Assembly (NCBI GenBank): GCA_900555435.1
Contig: USLH01000048.1
Span: 1-15,994 of the forward strand
From: an uncultured Oscillospiraceae bacterium
GTDB lineage: Bacteria; Bacillota; Clostridia; Oscillospirales; Ruminococcaceae
DNA length: 15,994 bases
Direction of reading: 5' to 3'
Shown: in pieces, positions 8,485-15,802 of the stretch
Position numbering within the stretch: the first letter of the stretch is position 1
Layout: each line of letters starts with the position of its first letter
The notes under the pieces: generated by a model
Databases searched by the model: none
Seen by the model: only the letters and a program-made list of their open reading frames with translations
Told to the model about the DNA's origin: nothing
Position numbers and translations under genes: made by a program

Positions 8485-9639
8485 GTGGTCAGCGTTTTGA
8501 TTATGAGCGCCGGGTCTTCCCGGCGGATGGGAAAGGATAAGCAATTGCTCCTTTTAGGAGACAAGCCGGTGCTGAGAAGGGCGGTTGAGGCTTTTTTAGG
8601 GATCCCGGAAGTAGGAGAGATCCTTGTGATCACCGGAAAAGAGACGGAAGAAACGTATCGGAAAATACTGGCGGGGCTGCCCGTCCGGGTAGTGCCGGAT
8701 GGGGGAGAAACCAGACAGCAATCCGTCTTCGGAGGAATCCAGAAGGTATCGGAAAAGGCAGAATTTGTCGCCATCCATGACGGCGCCCGGCCATTGGTGA
8801 AAAAAGAAGAGGTCCAGAAAGTCATTGCGGACGCCAAACGGTACGGTGCGGCCGTTTTGGGTGTAAGGGTCAAGGACACCATCAAAGAAGCGGAAAATGG
8901 AACGATTTTGGCAACACCGGACCGCAGCCGACTTTTCCAGATCCAGACACCCCAGGTTTTCCGGAAAACGGAGTATCTGGCGGCAATGAAGCTGGCGATG
9001 GAAAAAGGCCTGGATTTCACCGATGACGCACAGCTGTTTGAAAAAATCGGGCGGCCGGTTCATTTGACAGAAGGTGGCTATCAGAATATCAAGATCACCA
9101 CGCCGGAGGATCTTCCGGCTGCGGAAGGATTTTTGGAAAGGGAAAAGGAGGGAAAACCCATGCTGCGGATCGGAAAAGGGTACGACGTACATCGGTTAGT
9201 CCCGGATCGGCAGCTGATCCTGGGAGGAGTGGAGATCCCATGGAAGCTGGGGCTTTTGGGGCATTCGGATGCAGACGTGCTGATTCATGCCATTATGGAT
9301 GCGATGCTGGGGGCGCTGGCGTTGGGAGATATTGGCAAGCTGTTTCCGGATAATGACCCGGCTTATGCAGGAGCGGACAGCCGGATGCTGTTGAGACGGG
9401 TAAATGAAATTGTAAAGGAAAATGGCTTTACAGTGTCGAATGTGGATGCGACGGTGATTGCACAGGCGCCGAAGCTGCGGCCGTACATCGATTCAATGCG
9501 GGAGACCATCGCCTCCGATCTGGAGATCGATCCGAGCCAAGTAAGCATCAAGGCCACAACGGAGGAAGGACTTGGCTTTACAGGAAGCGGAGAGGGCATT
9601 GCTTCGGACGCTGTCTGCCTCCTTTGCCGCATAAAATAG
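8485..9639 (+). CDS. ispDF: Bifunctional IspD/IspF of the MEP isoprenoid pathway
   Basis: A 384-residue fusion of two non-consecutive enzymes of the MEP pathway. Residues 1-225 are IspD (CTP:MEP cytidylyltransferase): SAGSSRRMGKDKQ nucleotide loop, IHDGARPLV and QIQTPQVF are all present. Residues 226-384 are IspF (2C-methyl-D-erythritol 2,4-cyclodiphosphate synthase): RIGKGYDVHRL with the metal ligands D234 and H236, LLGHSDADVLIHAIMDA, GKLFPDNDPAY and IKATTEEGLGFTG. Both halves look complete and active. IspE, which acts between them, is not in this window. The start is GTG 8485 with AAAGGA at about 8469-8474. Just before IspF, AAGGAGGG (9145-9152) lies seven bases ahead of an in-frame ATG (9160), a ribosome site that could yield separate IspF. 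The next gene starts 114 bases downstream. Confidence 0.93.
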   Translation: MVSVLIMSAGSSRRMGKDKQLLLLGDKPVLRRAVEAFLGIPEVGEILVITGKETEETYRKILAGLPVRVVPDGGETRQQSVFGGIQKVSEKAEFVAIHDGARPLVKKEEVQKVIADAKRYGAAVLGVRVKDTIKEAENGTILATPDRSRLFQIQTPQVFRKTEYLAAMKLAMEKGLDFTDDAQLFEKIGRPVHLTEGGYQNIKITTPEDLPAAEGFLEREKEGKPMLRIGKGYDVHRLVPDRQLILGGVEIPWKLGLLGHSDADVLIHAIMDAMLGALALGDIGKLFPDNDPAYAGADSRMLLRRVNEIVKENGFTVSNVDATVIAQAPKLRPYIDSMRETIASDLEIDPSQVSIKATTEEGLGFTGSGEGIASDAVCLLCRIK

Positions 9640-9688
9640 GAAAAGAAGACGTAAATTTTCAGTGACGGTCAAACCGCAGGCTGGGCCA

Positions 9689-9725
9689 TATAATGGGGTG
9701 AGCAGACAGCGCTTGCTGCCCGCTC
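9689..9725 (+). promoter_or_regulatory. Possible -10 box and leader hairpin before the DUF3343 gene
   Basis: The 114 bases between ispDF and the DUF3343 gene hold a TATAAT (9689-9694) without a convincing -35 box, followed by an imperfect hairpin: 9700-9710 with 9715-9725, nine of eleven pairs, GCTT loop. This could be an internal promoter with a structured leader or chance; weak evidence. Confidence 0.25.
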
Positions 9726-9753
9726 CAATCTGTTGGAAAAGGGGGACGGCCTT

Positions 9754-9975
9754 GTGGCACAGGGGATCGTTGTGCTGAGCTCCATCACCTACGCCTATAA
9801 AGCGCAGAGGATTTTAGAGCAGGCGTGGATCAAAAGCTCGGTCATCCGTACACCGGAGTGGATCTCCGACAAAGGGTGCAGTTACAGCCTGTCGGTCCGG
9901 GGTGACCCGGAACAGGCGGCGGGGCTGCTTCAGGAAAAGGGAATCCGGGTCTTAAAAACCGTCCGGCGTTCCTGA
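9754..9975 (+). CDS. DUF3343 family small protein, putative sulfur/selenium carrier
   Basis: A 73-residue protein resembling the DUF3343 family, described as putative Se/S carrier-like proteins. The N-terminal beta-strand-helix pattern (IVVLSSITYAYKAQRIL) and the segment KGCSYSLSV with a single conserved-looking cysteine fit the family, whose cysteine lies in a similar Gly-Cys-x-Tyr context. The start chosen is GTG 9754, because AAGGGGGA (9739-9746) lies seven bases before it; an in-frame TTG at 9733 would add seven residues but has no ribosome site. It is followed 51 bases later by a cysteine desulfurase, a pairing that suggests it may accept sulfur from that enzyme. The role is inferred from family description and context. 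Confidence 0.65.
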   Translation: MAQGIVVLSSITYAYKAQRILEQAWIKSSVIRTPEWISDKGCSYSLSVRGDPEQAAGLLQEKGIRVLKTVRRS

Positions 9976-10026
9976 ACGAAGGCTTCCCGGGGTTTCCATT
10001 GGGAAAGAAGGAAAGGTTGACGGAAC

Positions 10027-11178
10027 ATGATTTATTTTGACAATGCGGCGACCAGCTTTCCGAAGCCCCAGAACGTACAGCTAGCCGCCGCAGATGCCGT
10101 GCGGGTCTACGGTGGGAATCCCGGCCGCAGCGGGCACAGGATCTCCATGCGGGTCTCCGAACGGGTCTTTCGAGTCCGTCAGCAGGCGGCACAGTACTTT
10201 GGGGCAGAACCGGAAAACGTGATCTTTACCTTGAACTGCACCATGGCTTTGAATATGGCCATTAAGGGCGTCATAGGAAAAACGGGGCATCTGATCACTT
10301 CGTCTCTGGAGCATAATTCTGTTATTCGCCCCATCGACGCTTTGAGCAGGCAGTCGGATGTGACTTATTCGGTTGCGGAAGTAGTGGAAGAGGATCCGGA
10401 AGCGACCGTACAAAATTTCCGAAAGCGGATCCGTGCAGATACCAAGGCGATTGTTTGCACCTATGCCTCCAATGTTTCCGGTACGGTGCTTCCGATTCGG
10501 GAACTGGGAAAATTGTGTCAGAAAAAGGGACTTGTCTTCATTGTAGACGCTGCACAGGCAGCAGGAGTTTTTCCGATCCGGATCGGCGAGCTGGGGATCC
10601 ACTGCCTTTGCGCAGCGGCTCATAAGGGGCTTTATGCGACAACCGGCACCGGTCTTTTGATCCTTCAAAAGGGCGTGGAGTTGCAGCCGCTTCTGGAGGG
10701 TGGTACGGGAAGTAACTCTTTGGAGCTTTCCCAGCCGGATTTCCTTCCGGATCGCTTGGAAAGCGGAACCATCAATACAGTAGGGGTTTTATCTTTAGGA
10801 GCGGGATTCGATTTTTTGGAACAGCACCCGTCGATCTACCCCTATGAAATGGCTCTTTGCGGCCGGGTCTACAACGAAATGAAAAAGATGCCGGGGATCA
10901 CGCTGGTGGCAAAGAGTTTTCGGCTGCAGGAGAAAGCGCCGCTGGTCAGCTTTAACTTTGACGGGATCGGGTCTGCCGAAGCAGCCGCCTATCTAAGTGA
11001 TCGAGGCTTTGCCTTGCGTGGTGGGCTGCACTGCGCCGGACTTGCCCATCGGTCGCTTGGGACCGTAGAGCAGGGAGCGGTACGGTTTTCTCCTTCTTCT
11101 TTCAACAACACCCGACAGGTCTCCGCATTTTTGGAAGAAGTGAAAAAAATTCAGAAAAATGGGCAGCTCAGAGGTTGA
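10027..11178 (+). CDS. Cysteine desulfurase, class V aminotransferase fold
   Basis: A 383-residue PLP enzyme expected to release sulfur from cysteine as a persulfide. It begins MIYFDNAATSFPKP, typical of SufS/NifS-like enzymes; K200 in AAHKGLY is the PLP-binding lysine, and C336 in RGGLHCAGLAH is the likely persulfide cysteine. The RxGLHCAxLAH form resembles the clostridial EF2568-type subgroup rather than classical IscS or SufS. ATG 10027 is preceded by GGAAAGG at 10010-10016. The upstream neighbour is a DUF3343 protein, a plausible sulfur acceptor; no IscU, SufU or SelD gene is seen here, so the pathway served (Fe-S clusters, tRNA thiolation or selenium use) is undecided. The stop codon overlaps the -35 box of the cdaA promoter. 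Confidence 0.85.
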   Translation: MIYFDNAATSFPKPQNVQLAAADAVRVYGGNPGRSGHRISMRVSERVFRVRQQAAQYFGAEPENVIFTLNCTMALNMAIKGVIGKTGHLITSSLEHNSVIRPIDALSRQSDVTYSVAEVVEEDPEATVQNFRKRIRADTKAIVCTYASNVSGTVLPIRELGKLCQKKGLVFIVDAAQAAGVFPIRIGELGIHCLCAAAHKGLYATTGTGLLILQKGVELQPLLEGGTGSNSLELSQPDFLPDRLESGTINTVGVLSLGAGFDFLEQHPSIYPYEMALCGRVYNEMKKMPGITLVAKSFRLQEKAPLVSFNFDGIGSAEAAAYLSDRGFALRGGLHCAGLAHRSLGTVEQGAVRFSPSSFNNTRQVSAFLEEVKKIQKNGQLRG

Positions 11179-11203
11179 AATTGCCGACGGTTATTGGTAC
11201 AAT
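11175..11203 (+). promoter_or_regulatory. Promoter of cdaA-cdaR
   Basis: TTGAAA (11175-11180), exactly 17 bases, then TACAAT (11198-11203), preceded by TGG for an extended -10. The -35 box overlaps the stop codon of the cysteine desulfurase gene. Predicted start near 11210, giving a leader of about 40 bases before cdaA. Confidence 0.65.
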
Positions 11204-11250
11204 AGAAAGAGAGTTTCAAAAGAAAGGGTCGATTTCCGGGTACGGGAATC

Positions 11251-12138
11251 ATGGTTGGCGGAATGCAGACACTGACAAACGTATGGAGCGACATTCTGAT
11301 CGCTGCCCGGGGATTTCGGCTTCCGTGGGATCTGCTGGACATCCTTTTGGTAGCGTATGTCGTTTATAAGGGAGTTCAGCTCATCCGGGAAACCCGGGCG
11401 GGGCAGCTGGTAAAAGGCATCCTTCTTCTGGTGGCCGCCTATCTGATCGCACAGATGGCAGAGCTGAATACCGTTACTTGGATCCTCAATAAGGTCTTTG
11501 AGTTGGGAATTATCACGCTGATCGTGGTGTTCCAGCCGGAGCTGCGGCGCACCTTGGAAAAGGTGGGGCGTGCAAAGGTAAAGACTCTGACGCCTTGGGC
11601 GCATCCGGAGGAGACTCTGCGGCAGAATGCGGTTTGGGGTACTCCTATTGAGATCCTTTGTGAAGCGGTGCAGCGGTTATCCATGTCGGCTACCGGTGCA
11701 TTGATCGTGATCGAACGGGCCACGAAGCTAGGTGAACAGATTGCTACCGGCGTAGTTGTGGATGCGGTTCCAAGCGTGGAGCTGATCGGCAATATCTTCT
11801 TTAAAAATTCCCCGCTTCATGACGGCGCCATGATTATGCGGGACGGAAAGATCTTAGCGGCAGCCTGCTTCCTTCCGAAGCCGGATAAGGAAGAGGACAT
11901 CGATAAGAAATTGGGTTCCCGGCATCGGGCGGCTTTGGGGGTCAGCGAGATTTCCGACTCGGTGACCATTGTGGTCAGCGAGGAGACCGGCGGCATTTCC
12001 TTTGCGGTTAACGGGCGGCTGATCCGGAATCTGTCGATTGAAAAGTTGCGCCAGACGCTTCATTTTTATCTGATCCCAGAAGCAAATGAGGAAACCAAAG
12101 AGAAAAAGCCGGGCTTTTGGAAGGGAAAGAAAAAATGA
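11251..12138 (+). CDS. cdaA: Diadenylate cyclase CdaA
   Basis: A 295-residue membrane-bound enzyme that makes cyclic di-AMP from two ATP. Three hydrophobic segments lie in residues about 28-46, 52-70 and 78-95, then the DAC (DisA_N) domain from about 105 to 275 with both signature motifs: DGA (191-193, in SPLHDGAMI) and RHR (224-226, in GSRHRAALG). The C-terminus is Lys-rich. The start at ATG 11251 has only a weak ribosome site (ACGGGA); an in-frame ATG at 11263 would remove four residues and is possible. The last four bases overlap cdaR (ATGA). c-di-AMP controls potassium and osmolyte uptake and cell-wall balance in Firmicutes; CdaA is usually regulated by the CdaR and GlmM proteins. Confidence 0.94.
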   Translation: MVGGMQTLTNVWSDILIAARGFRLPWDLLDILLVAYVVYKGVQLIRETRAGQLVKGILLLVAAYLIAQMAELNTVTWILNKVFELGIITLIVVFQPELRRTLEKVGRAKVKTLTPWAHPEETLRQNAVWGTPIEILCEAVQRLSMSATGALIVIERATKLGEQIATGVVVDAVPSVELIGNIFFKNSPLHDGAMIMRDGKILAAACFLPKPDKEEDIDKKLGSRHRAALGVSEISDSVTIVVSEETGGISFAVNGRLIRNLSIEKLRQTLHFYLIPEANEETKEKKPGFWKGKKK

Positions 12139-13421
12139 AGAAATTTTCGTGGAATAAGATCAGCTTCCAACAGCTGTTTGACAACGATATTTTCGTTCGA
12201 GTTTTTGCGGTGATCGTGGCCATTGTGGCATGGTTTGCCGTAAGTATTTCCCAGACGCCGGAGCGGAACCGGACCATTGTGAACGTCCCGGTGAGCATCA
12301 ACTACGAAGGATCCATTCCGCAGACGCTGGGACTGCAACGGATCGGCGATACGGAGTTTACGGTGACCGTTTATGTGACCGGAAAAAATTCCAAGGTACA
12401 GAAGCTGACAGAGGACGACTTTATTGCTACGGTTTCTTTAAATAACGTGAATCAGGCGAAGGAGTATACCCTTCCGATCGAAGTGACAAAGAAGACCGAG
12501 GACTCCGACTATCGGATCAACAGTTGGTCCAATACGGAGATCACGTTGACATTTGACAAGATCGTGACCCGGCAGATGACGCTGGAGGTCTCTACGCCGA
12601 AGCTCAGTGCGGCAGACGGTTATATTCTGGAAAAACCTTATGCCGATGTGGAAACGATCACTGTCAGCGGACCACAGAATGTGGTCAACCGGATTGATCG
12701 CTGCGTGATGACGTTGGACAACGAAGGAGAACTGACGGACTCTTTGACGGCTTCCGGCGCACCTACGCTGCTTGATAAGAACGGAGCAGCTGTGGTGTCG
12801 GAATACCTGACCATTGAACCGGGCACGGTGGAGGTCACTGTTCCGGTCTATCGTACCAAGAAGCTGACGCTGGAACCGCAGTTTGTGAATGTTCCCAAAG
12901 GATTTCCACTGGATAAGCTGCGGTATACCCTTTCGCAGAATGCCATCATGGTAGCTGCCGCCAACGATATTGTTGACAACCAGGATTCGGTGATTTTAGG
13001 CCCCATCGATTTCCGGACGGTAGACATTGGCAAGGAAATGTCGCTGGATGTGACTCTTCCCGCTGGGTTCATCAATACAGAAAATGTGAGCAGCGTCACC
13101 ATCACCTTCCCGACTTACGGCCTTACCTCTAAGAATTTCTCCGTTCCTCGAAACAACTTTGTGTTTGAGAATGTTCCTACCGGGTATGAGGCGGTGCTGA
13201 CCACCGGAACGCTGGAAAATGTGAAGATCGTAGGCGACAGTACGGTGCTCAGCGGAATGTCTTCGGACGATCTGGTAGCGACCATCGATTTGTCACAGGT
13301 TACAGCAAAGAAGGGACAGTATACGGTTCCGGTTCGGGTCTATTGCCAGAATCGAGTTTTAGCATGGGCAGTCGGAGAGTATACGACGGTGATTGCTTTG
13401 CAGGAAAAAGCTGTGGAATAA
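12135..13421 (+). CDS. cdaR: CdaA regulatory protein CdaR (YbbR-domain protein)
   Basis: A 428-residue anchored extracytoplasmic protein. Residues about 20-39 (IFVRVFAVIVAIVAWF) form a single N-terminal membrane helix; the rest is a chain of beta-rich YbbR repeats, recognisable by recurring blocks such as VNVPVSINYEG, TVSGPQNVVNRID and VTVPVYRTKKLTLEP, probably four copies. The start is ATG 12135, overlapping the cdaA stop by four bases (ATGA), with GGAAGGGA at 12119-12126; a longer TTG start at 12117 is unlikely. CdaR binds and modulates CdaA at the membrane. In most Firmicutes glmM follows directly; here a terminator and a mobile element follow instead. Confidence 0.9.
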   Translation: MKKFSWNKISFQQLFDNDIFVRVFAVIVAIVAWFAVSISQTPERNRTIVNVPVSINYEGSIPQTLGLQRIGDTEFTVTVYVTGKNSKVQKLTEDDFIATVSLNNVNQAKEYTLPIEVTKKTEDSDYRINSWSNTEITLTFDKIVTRQMTLEVSTPKLSAADGYILEKPYADVETITVSGPQNVVNRIDRCVMTLDNEGELTDSLTASGAPTLLDKNGAAVVSEYLTIEPGTVEVTVPVYRTKKLTLEPQFVNVPKGFPLDKLRYTLSQNAIMVAAANDIVDNQDSVILGPIDFRTVDIGKEMSLDVTLPAGFINTENVSSVTITFPTYGLTSKNFSVPRNNFVFENVPTGYEAVLTTGTLENVKIVGDSTVLSGMSSDDLVATIDLSQVTAKKGQYTVPVRVYCQNRVLAWAVGEYTTVIALQEKAVE

Positions 13422-13448
13422 GCGTAAGACAGTGTTTGAAAACCCCCG

Positions 13449-13472
13449 GTTTTCGGGCGGTGCCCGTAAAAC
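13449..13472 (+). other. Hairpin in the cdaR 3' region
   Basis: GTTTTCGGGC (13449-13458), loop GGT, then GCCCG-T-AAAAC (13462-13472): ten base pairs with one bulged T. It has no U-tract, so it is not a terminator on its own. A smaller CCCGA/TCGGG hairpin follows at 13490-13502. Together with the terminator at 13509 it makes three hairpins in a row. Confidence 0.4.
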
Positions 13473-13508
13473 AGGAAAAAATTAAAAGTCCCGATTTTCG
13501 GGGAGAGT

Positions 13509-13542
13509 ACGGCGTGACTTCGGTCACGCCGTTTCTCTTTGC
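13509..13542 (+). terminator. Intrinsic terminator after cdaR
   Basis: A perfect 10-bp stem, ACGGCGTGAC (13509-13518) with GTCACGCCGT (13523-13532), closed by a stable TTCG tetraloop and followed by TTCTCTTT. It ends plus-strand transcription of cdaA-cdaR. The stop codon of the minus-strand recombinase (13524-13526) lies within this stem. Confidence 0.85.
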
Positions 13543-15026
13543 ATCAATAAGTTTAGCGGAATAAATCCTGCACCATCGCAGTAAATTTCGATTTTCTGCT
13601 GACGCTCCTGTTCTTCGATATTCTTCTGAAGCTCTACAGCGTCCATTCTGAGCTTTTTCTGTTCCGCTTCATAGTTGCCACTCATCATAGAAAAACGCTC
13701 ATCAGACAGTTTCCCTTTGGCATTGTCCTCATAAATCTTCACGAACAGTCTGTCCAACTCAGCAATACGTTTTTCAGCCTGTGTCAGCTGCTTTCTCCAT
13801 GCCTGTATCTTTTCATCACTTTCTATTTTTAGCTGTTCCTGCACAACTACACGGAAGTGATCTTCATAGTGGAGAATATAGCTGATGACAGTTTCCATGT
13901 GCATCCACACCATATCCTCCAAAACGACTGCACGGATGTAGTGGGATTTGCATTTTTCATCGTTCTTACGATGGGTGGAACACTCGAAGAAATCCTGTCG
14001 CTTCTCAAAATTGTTAGCTGTGCAGTAATACAGCTTCTCACCACAATCGGCACAATACACCATGCCGGAGAACAGGCTTGTTTTACCTGTCTTGGATCTG
14101 CGTTGGCGATTCTGACGCAACACCTGAACCTTCTCGAATATATCCTCTGGAATGATCGCTTCGTGAGTATCATAGAAAACAGAGTGATTTTCTACCGGAT
14201 TGTCACGCTTTTTCTTGTCCCAAATGGAATTGGTAAAGGTCTTGAAGTTGACGATACAGCCTGTATATTCTCTGCATTCCAGTATTTTCCTCACCGTGGT
14301 CTGATGCCATTTACTTGGATTCTCCGGTGTTGCCTGTGGAGTATTTAAGCCCTGCTTCTGCTTATAGGCTGTTGGAGTAAGTACCTTGTCCTTGGTCAGC
14401 TGCGTTGCAATCTGGCTTGGCCCACGTCCCTCCATTGCCATCTTGAAGATATACTTTACAACGATAGCTGCTTCTGCATCAACGAGCCAACGGGTAGGAT
14501 CATCCGGATTTTTCATATATCCGTAAGGAACATTGGTTGTAAGTGGAATACCACGGGAACCTTTGGATTTATTGACGGCTCTGATTTTGCGACTGGTATC
14601 ACGGGCATAAAACTCATTGATCCAGTTCTTGATGCCTGCCATATCAATCCCCATGCCATTCTGATCGCTGGTATCGAAATTATCATTGATGGCAATATAG
14701 CGGACACCGTGTTTCGGAAATGTGATGTTGGTGTACAGGCCAGTCATAGCAGAGTTTCTGCCAAGTCTGGAAAGGTCTTTGGTGATACAAACTGCCACAT
14801 TGCCGGATTCAATTTCATCCAGCATTTTCTGAAAACCATGGCGGTCAAAGGTAGTGCCACTGTAGCCATCGTCCACGAAAAAAGTCGGATTCGGAAAGCG
14901 ATTATCCTTGGCATATTGGAGCAGGATATTTTTCTGATTTACAATGGAGTTGCTATCGCCAGCCAGTGCATCCTCCTGAGAAAGTCTGCAATATAAAGCG
15001 GTAATTTTGTCTGTTGCCCTTAACAT
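13524..15026 (-). CDS. Large serine recombinase (TndX/TnpX type), C-terminus shortened
   Basis: A 500-residue site-specific recombinase that would excise and integrate its element. The resolvase domain (about 8-150) has the catalytic serine S16 in ALYCRLSQED and CITKDLSRLGRN; the recombinase domain follows (about 150-290, with VPYGYMKNPDD and REYTGC); a zinc ribbon uses C325, C328, C349 and C359; then a coiled coil at about 401-476. Relatives usually continue with a DUF4368 segment of 50-60 residues before a final VQKIxIxYNxIG-like strand. Here NIEEQE passes straight into RQQKIEIYCDGAGFI, suggesting an internal deletion. The final residues and stop are read from the cdaR terminator region. 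ATG 15026 was chosen for AAGGAGG (15041-15035) eight bases upstream; in-frame ATGs at 15044 and further upstream lack such support. Activity is uncertain. Confidence 0.85.
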   Translation of the reverse strand: MLRATDKITALYCRLSQEDALAGDSNSIVNQKNILLQYAKDNRFPNPTFFVDDGYSGTTFDRHGFQKMLDEIESGNVAVCITKDLSRLGRNSAMTGLYTNITFPKHGVRYIAINDNFDTSDQNGMGIDMAGIKNWINEFYARDTSRKIRAVNKSKGSRGIPLTTNVPYGYMKNPDDPTRWLVDAEAAIVVKYIFKMAMEGRGPSQIATQLTKDKVLTPTAYKQKQGLNTPQATPENPSKWHQTTVRKILECREYTGCIVNFKTFTNSIWDKKKRDNPVENHSVFYDTHEAIIPEDIFEKVQVLRQNRQRRSKTGKTSLFSGMVYCADCGEKLYYCTANNFEKRQDFFECSTHRKNDEKCKSHYIRAVVLEDMVWMHMETVISYILHYEDHFRVVVQEQLKIESDEKIQAWRKQLTQAEKRIAELDRLFVKIYEDNAKGKLSDERFSMMSGNYEAEQKKLRMDAVELQKNIEEQERQQKIEIYCDGAGFIPLNLLMQRETA

Positions 15027-15096
15027 TTCTCTCGCCTCCTTCATCGGGGCAACTGTCAGTTCTTGGTTAGTTAAGGATATTGTATCAAAGGTTTTA

Positions 15097-15459
15097 CTAT
15101 TTGTCATTGATGTCGTCCTCCATGGCTCTGCGCATTCTGTCAACGGTCATTCGTTCCAGTTTACGGAGGAAATCTGTTTTCCCTTCGTAATATCCGGTGA
15201 TGGTATAGACTGTCCCGCCAATTTCCCTTTGGAGCGTGATCTGCGGTATCCAGTATGCAGAAATATTGCCTGCGTGGATATTTCCGTTGGCATCCATCTT
15301 TGCAGCAGCACTTTTCTGAATTTCTGGCGAACGTACACATTTAGTGTAAGAGTCTGGCTCAGAAAATAGTGAGCAATCAGTATTCGAAACCTGTTCAATC
15401 TGGTTGAGCCATTCCTTGTAATCTTCGTGCTTTACATCAAAATTAAATTCGTTGGTCAT
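15097..15459 (-). CDS. TnpW-like transposon-encoded protein
   Basis: A 120-residue protein immediately upstream of the recombinase (70-base gap). The N-terminal two thirds (NFDVKHEDYKEWLNQIEQ and a variable polar stretch) are unrecognised. The C-terminal part, LQREIGGTVYTITGYYEG followed by KLERMTVDRM, resembles the short TnpW family found next to TnpX-type recombinases (pattern IGxTxYxVxxxF with a downstream KxxRL helix). ATG 15459 has AAGGAGG just upstream, a strong site like that of the recombinase. Function of TnpW is not known. The family call is by memory of the pattern; it could instead be an unrelated accessory protein. Confidence 0.55.
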   Translation of the reverse strand: MTNEFNFDVKHEDYKEWLNQIEQVSNTDCSLFSEPDSYTKCVRSPEIQKSAAAKMDANGNIHAGNISAYWIPQITLQREIGGTVYTITGYYEGKTDFLRKLERMTVDRMRRAMEDDINDK

Positions 15460-15487
15460 TTATTTCCTCCTTCGTGTATTGTCTGCC

Positions 15488-15514
15488 AACTTCCGCCCAA
15501 GTTGGGCAGAAGTT
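15488..15514. repeat. 27-base odd palindrome, copy 1
   Basis: AACTTCcGCCCAA, central G, TTGGGCaGAAGTT: thirteen-base arms with a single mismatch (lower case) that becomes a G-U pair in minus-strand RNA. It lies 23 bases beyond the ribosome site of the TnpW-like gene, a good place for an operator. Confidence 0.65.
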
Positions 15515-15519
15515 AAAAC

Positions 15520-15594
15520 AAAAAAGCTGTCACATAGGCATCAAGAAACAAGCACAAGAACACTTGCACTTATCTGATGGTTCTATGTAACAGC
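15520..15594 (-). terminator. Long hairpin with U-tract on the minus strand (terminator or attenuator)
   Basis: Read on the minus strand, a 12-bp stem (15594-15583 with 15537-15526, one G-U pair) encloses CATCA/TGATG pairing (15575-15579 with 15539-15543) and a 9-bp apical hairpin (15571-15563 with 15558-15550, two G-U pairs), and is followed by TTTTTTGTTTT. The three mismatches visible on the plus strand all become G-U pairs only in minus-strand RNA, so the structure belongs to a minus-strand transcript. It lies before the TnpW-like gene. Confidence 0.6.
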
Positions 15595-15761
15595 CAACGT
15601 GAAGAAGGACTCGTCCCTTCACAAATATGTCAGACTCAAAATCGGGTAATCCCGCAAAACTATAAAATCAATCTCGAACCGATATTCAATTTTCTGCGTT
15701 TATTCTGCTGGATAATTGTGGAAAAACAAGTATGTCGAGGAGTACCGAAAAAACATTTTTC

Positions 15762-15786
15762 ACTTCGGCGCAAGTTGCACAGAAGT
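15762..15786. repeat. 25-base odd palindrome, copy 2
   Basis: ACTTCgGcGCAA, central G, TTGCaCaGAAGT: twelve-base arms with two mismatches. Same ACTTC-N4-CAA half-site layout as the other two copies; its centre (15774) is 41 bases from that of copy 3. Confidence 0.6.
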
Positions 15787-15802
15787 TATTTTTTATCATG
15801 TT

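Noticed and set aside
15027..15143. Longer start for the recombinase
   Set aside because: The extra N-terminal residues overlap the TnpW-like gene and lack a ribosome site, while ATG 15026 has a near-perfect AAGGAGG and gives the usual family N-terminus.
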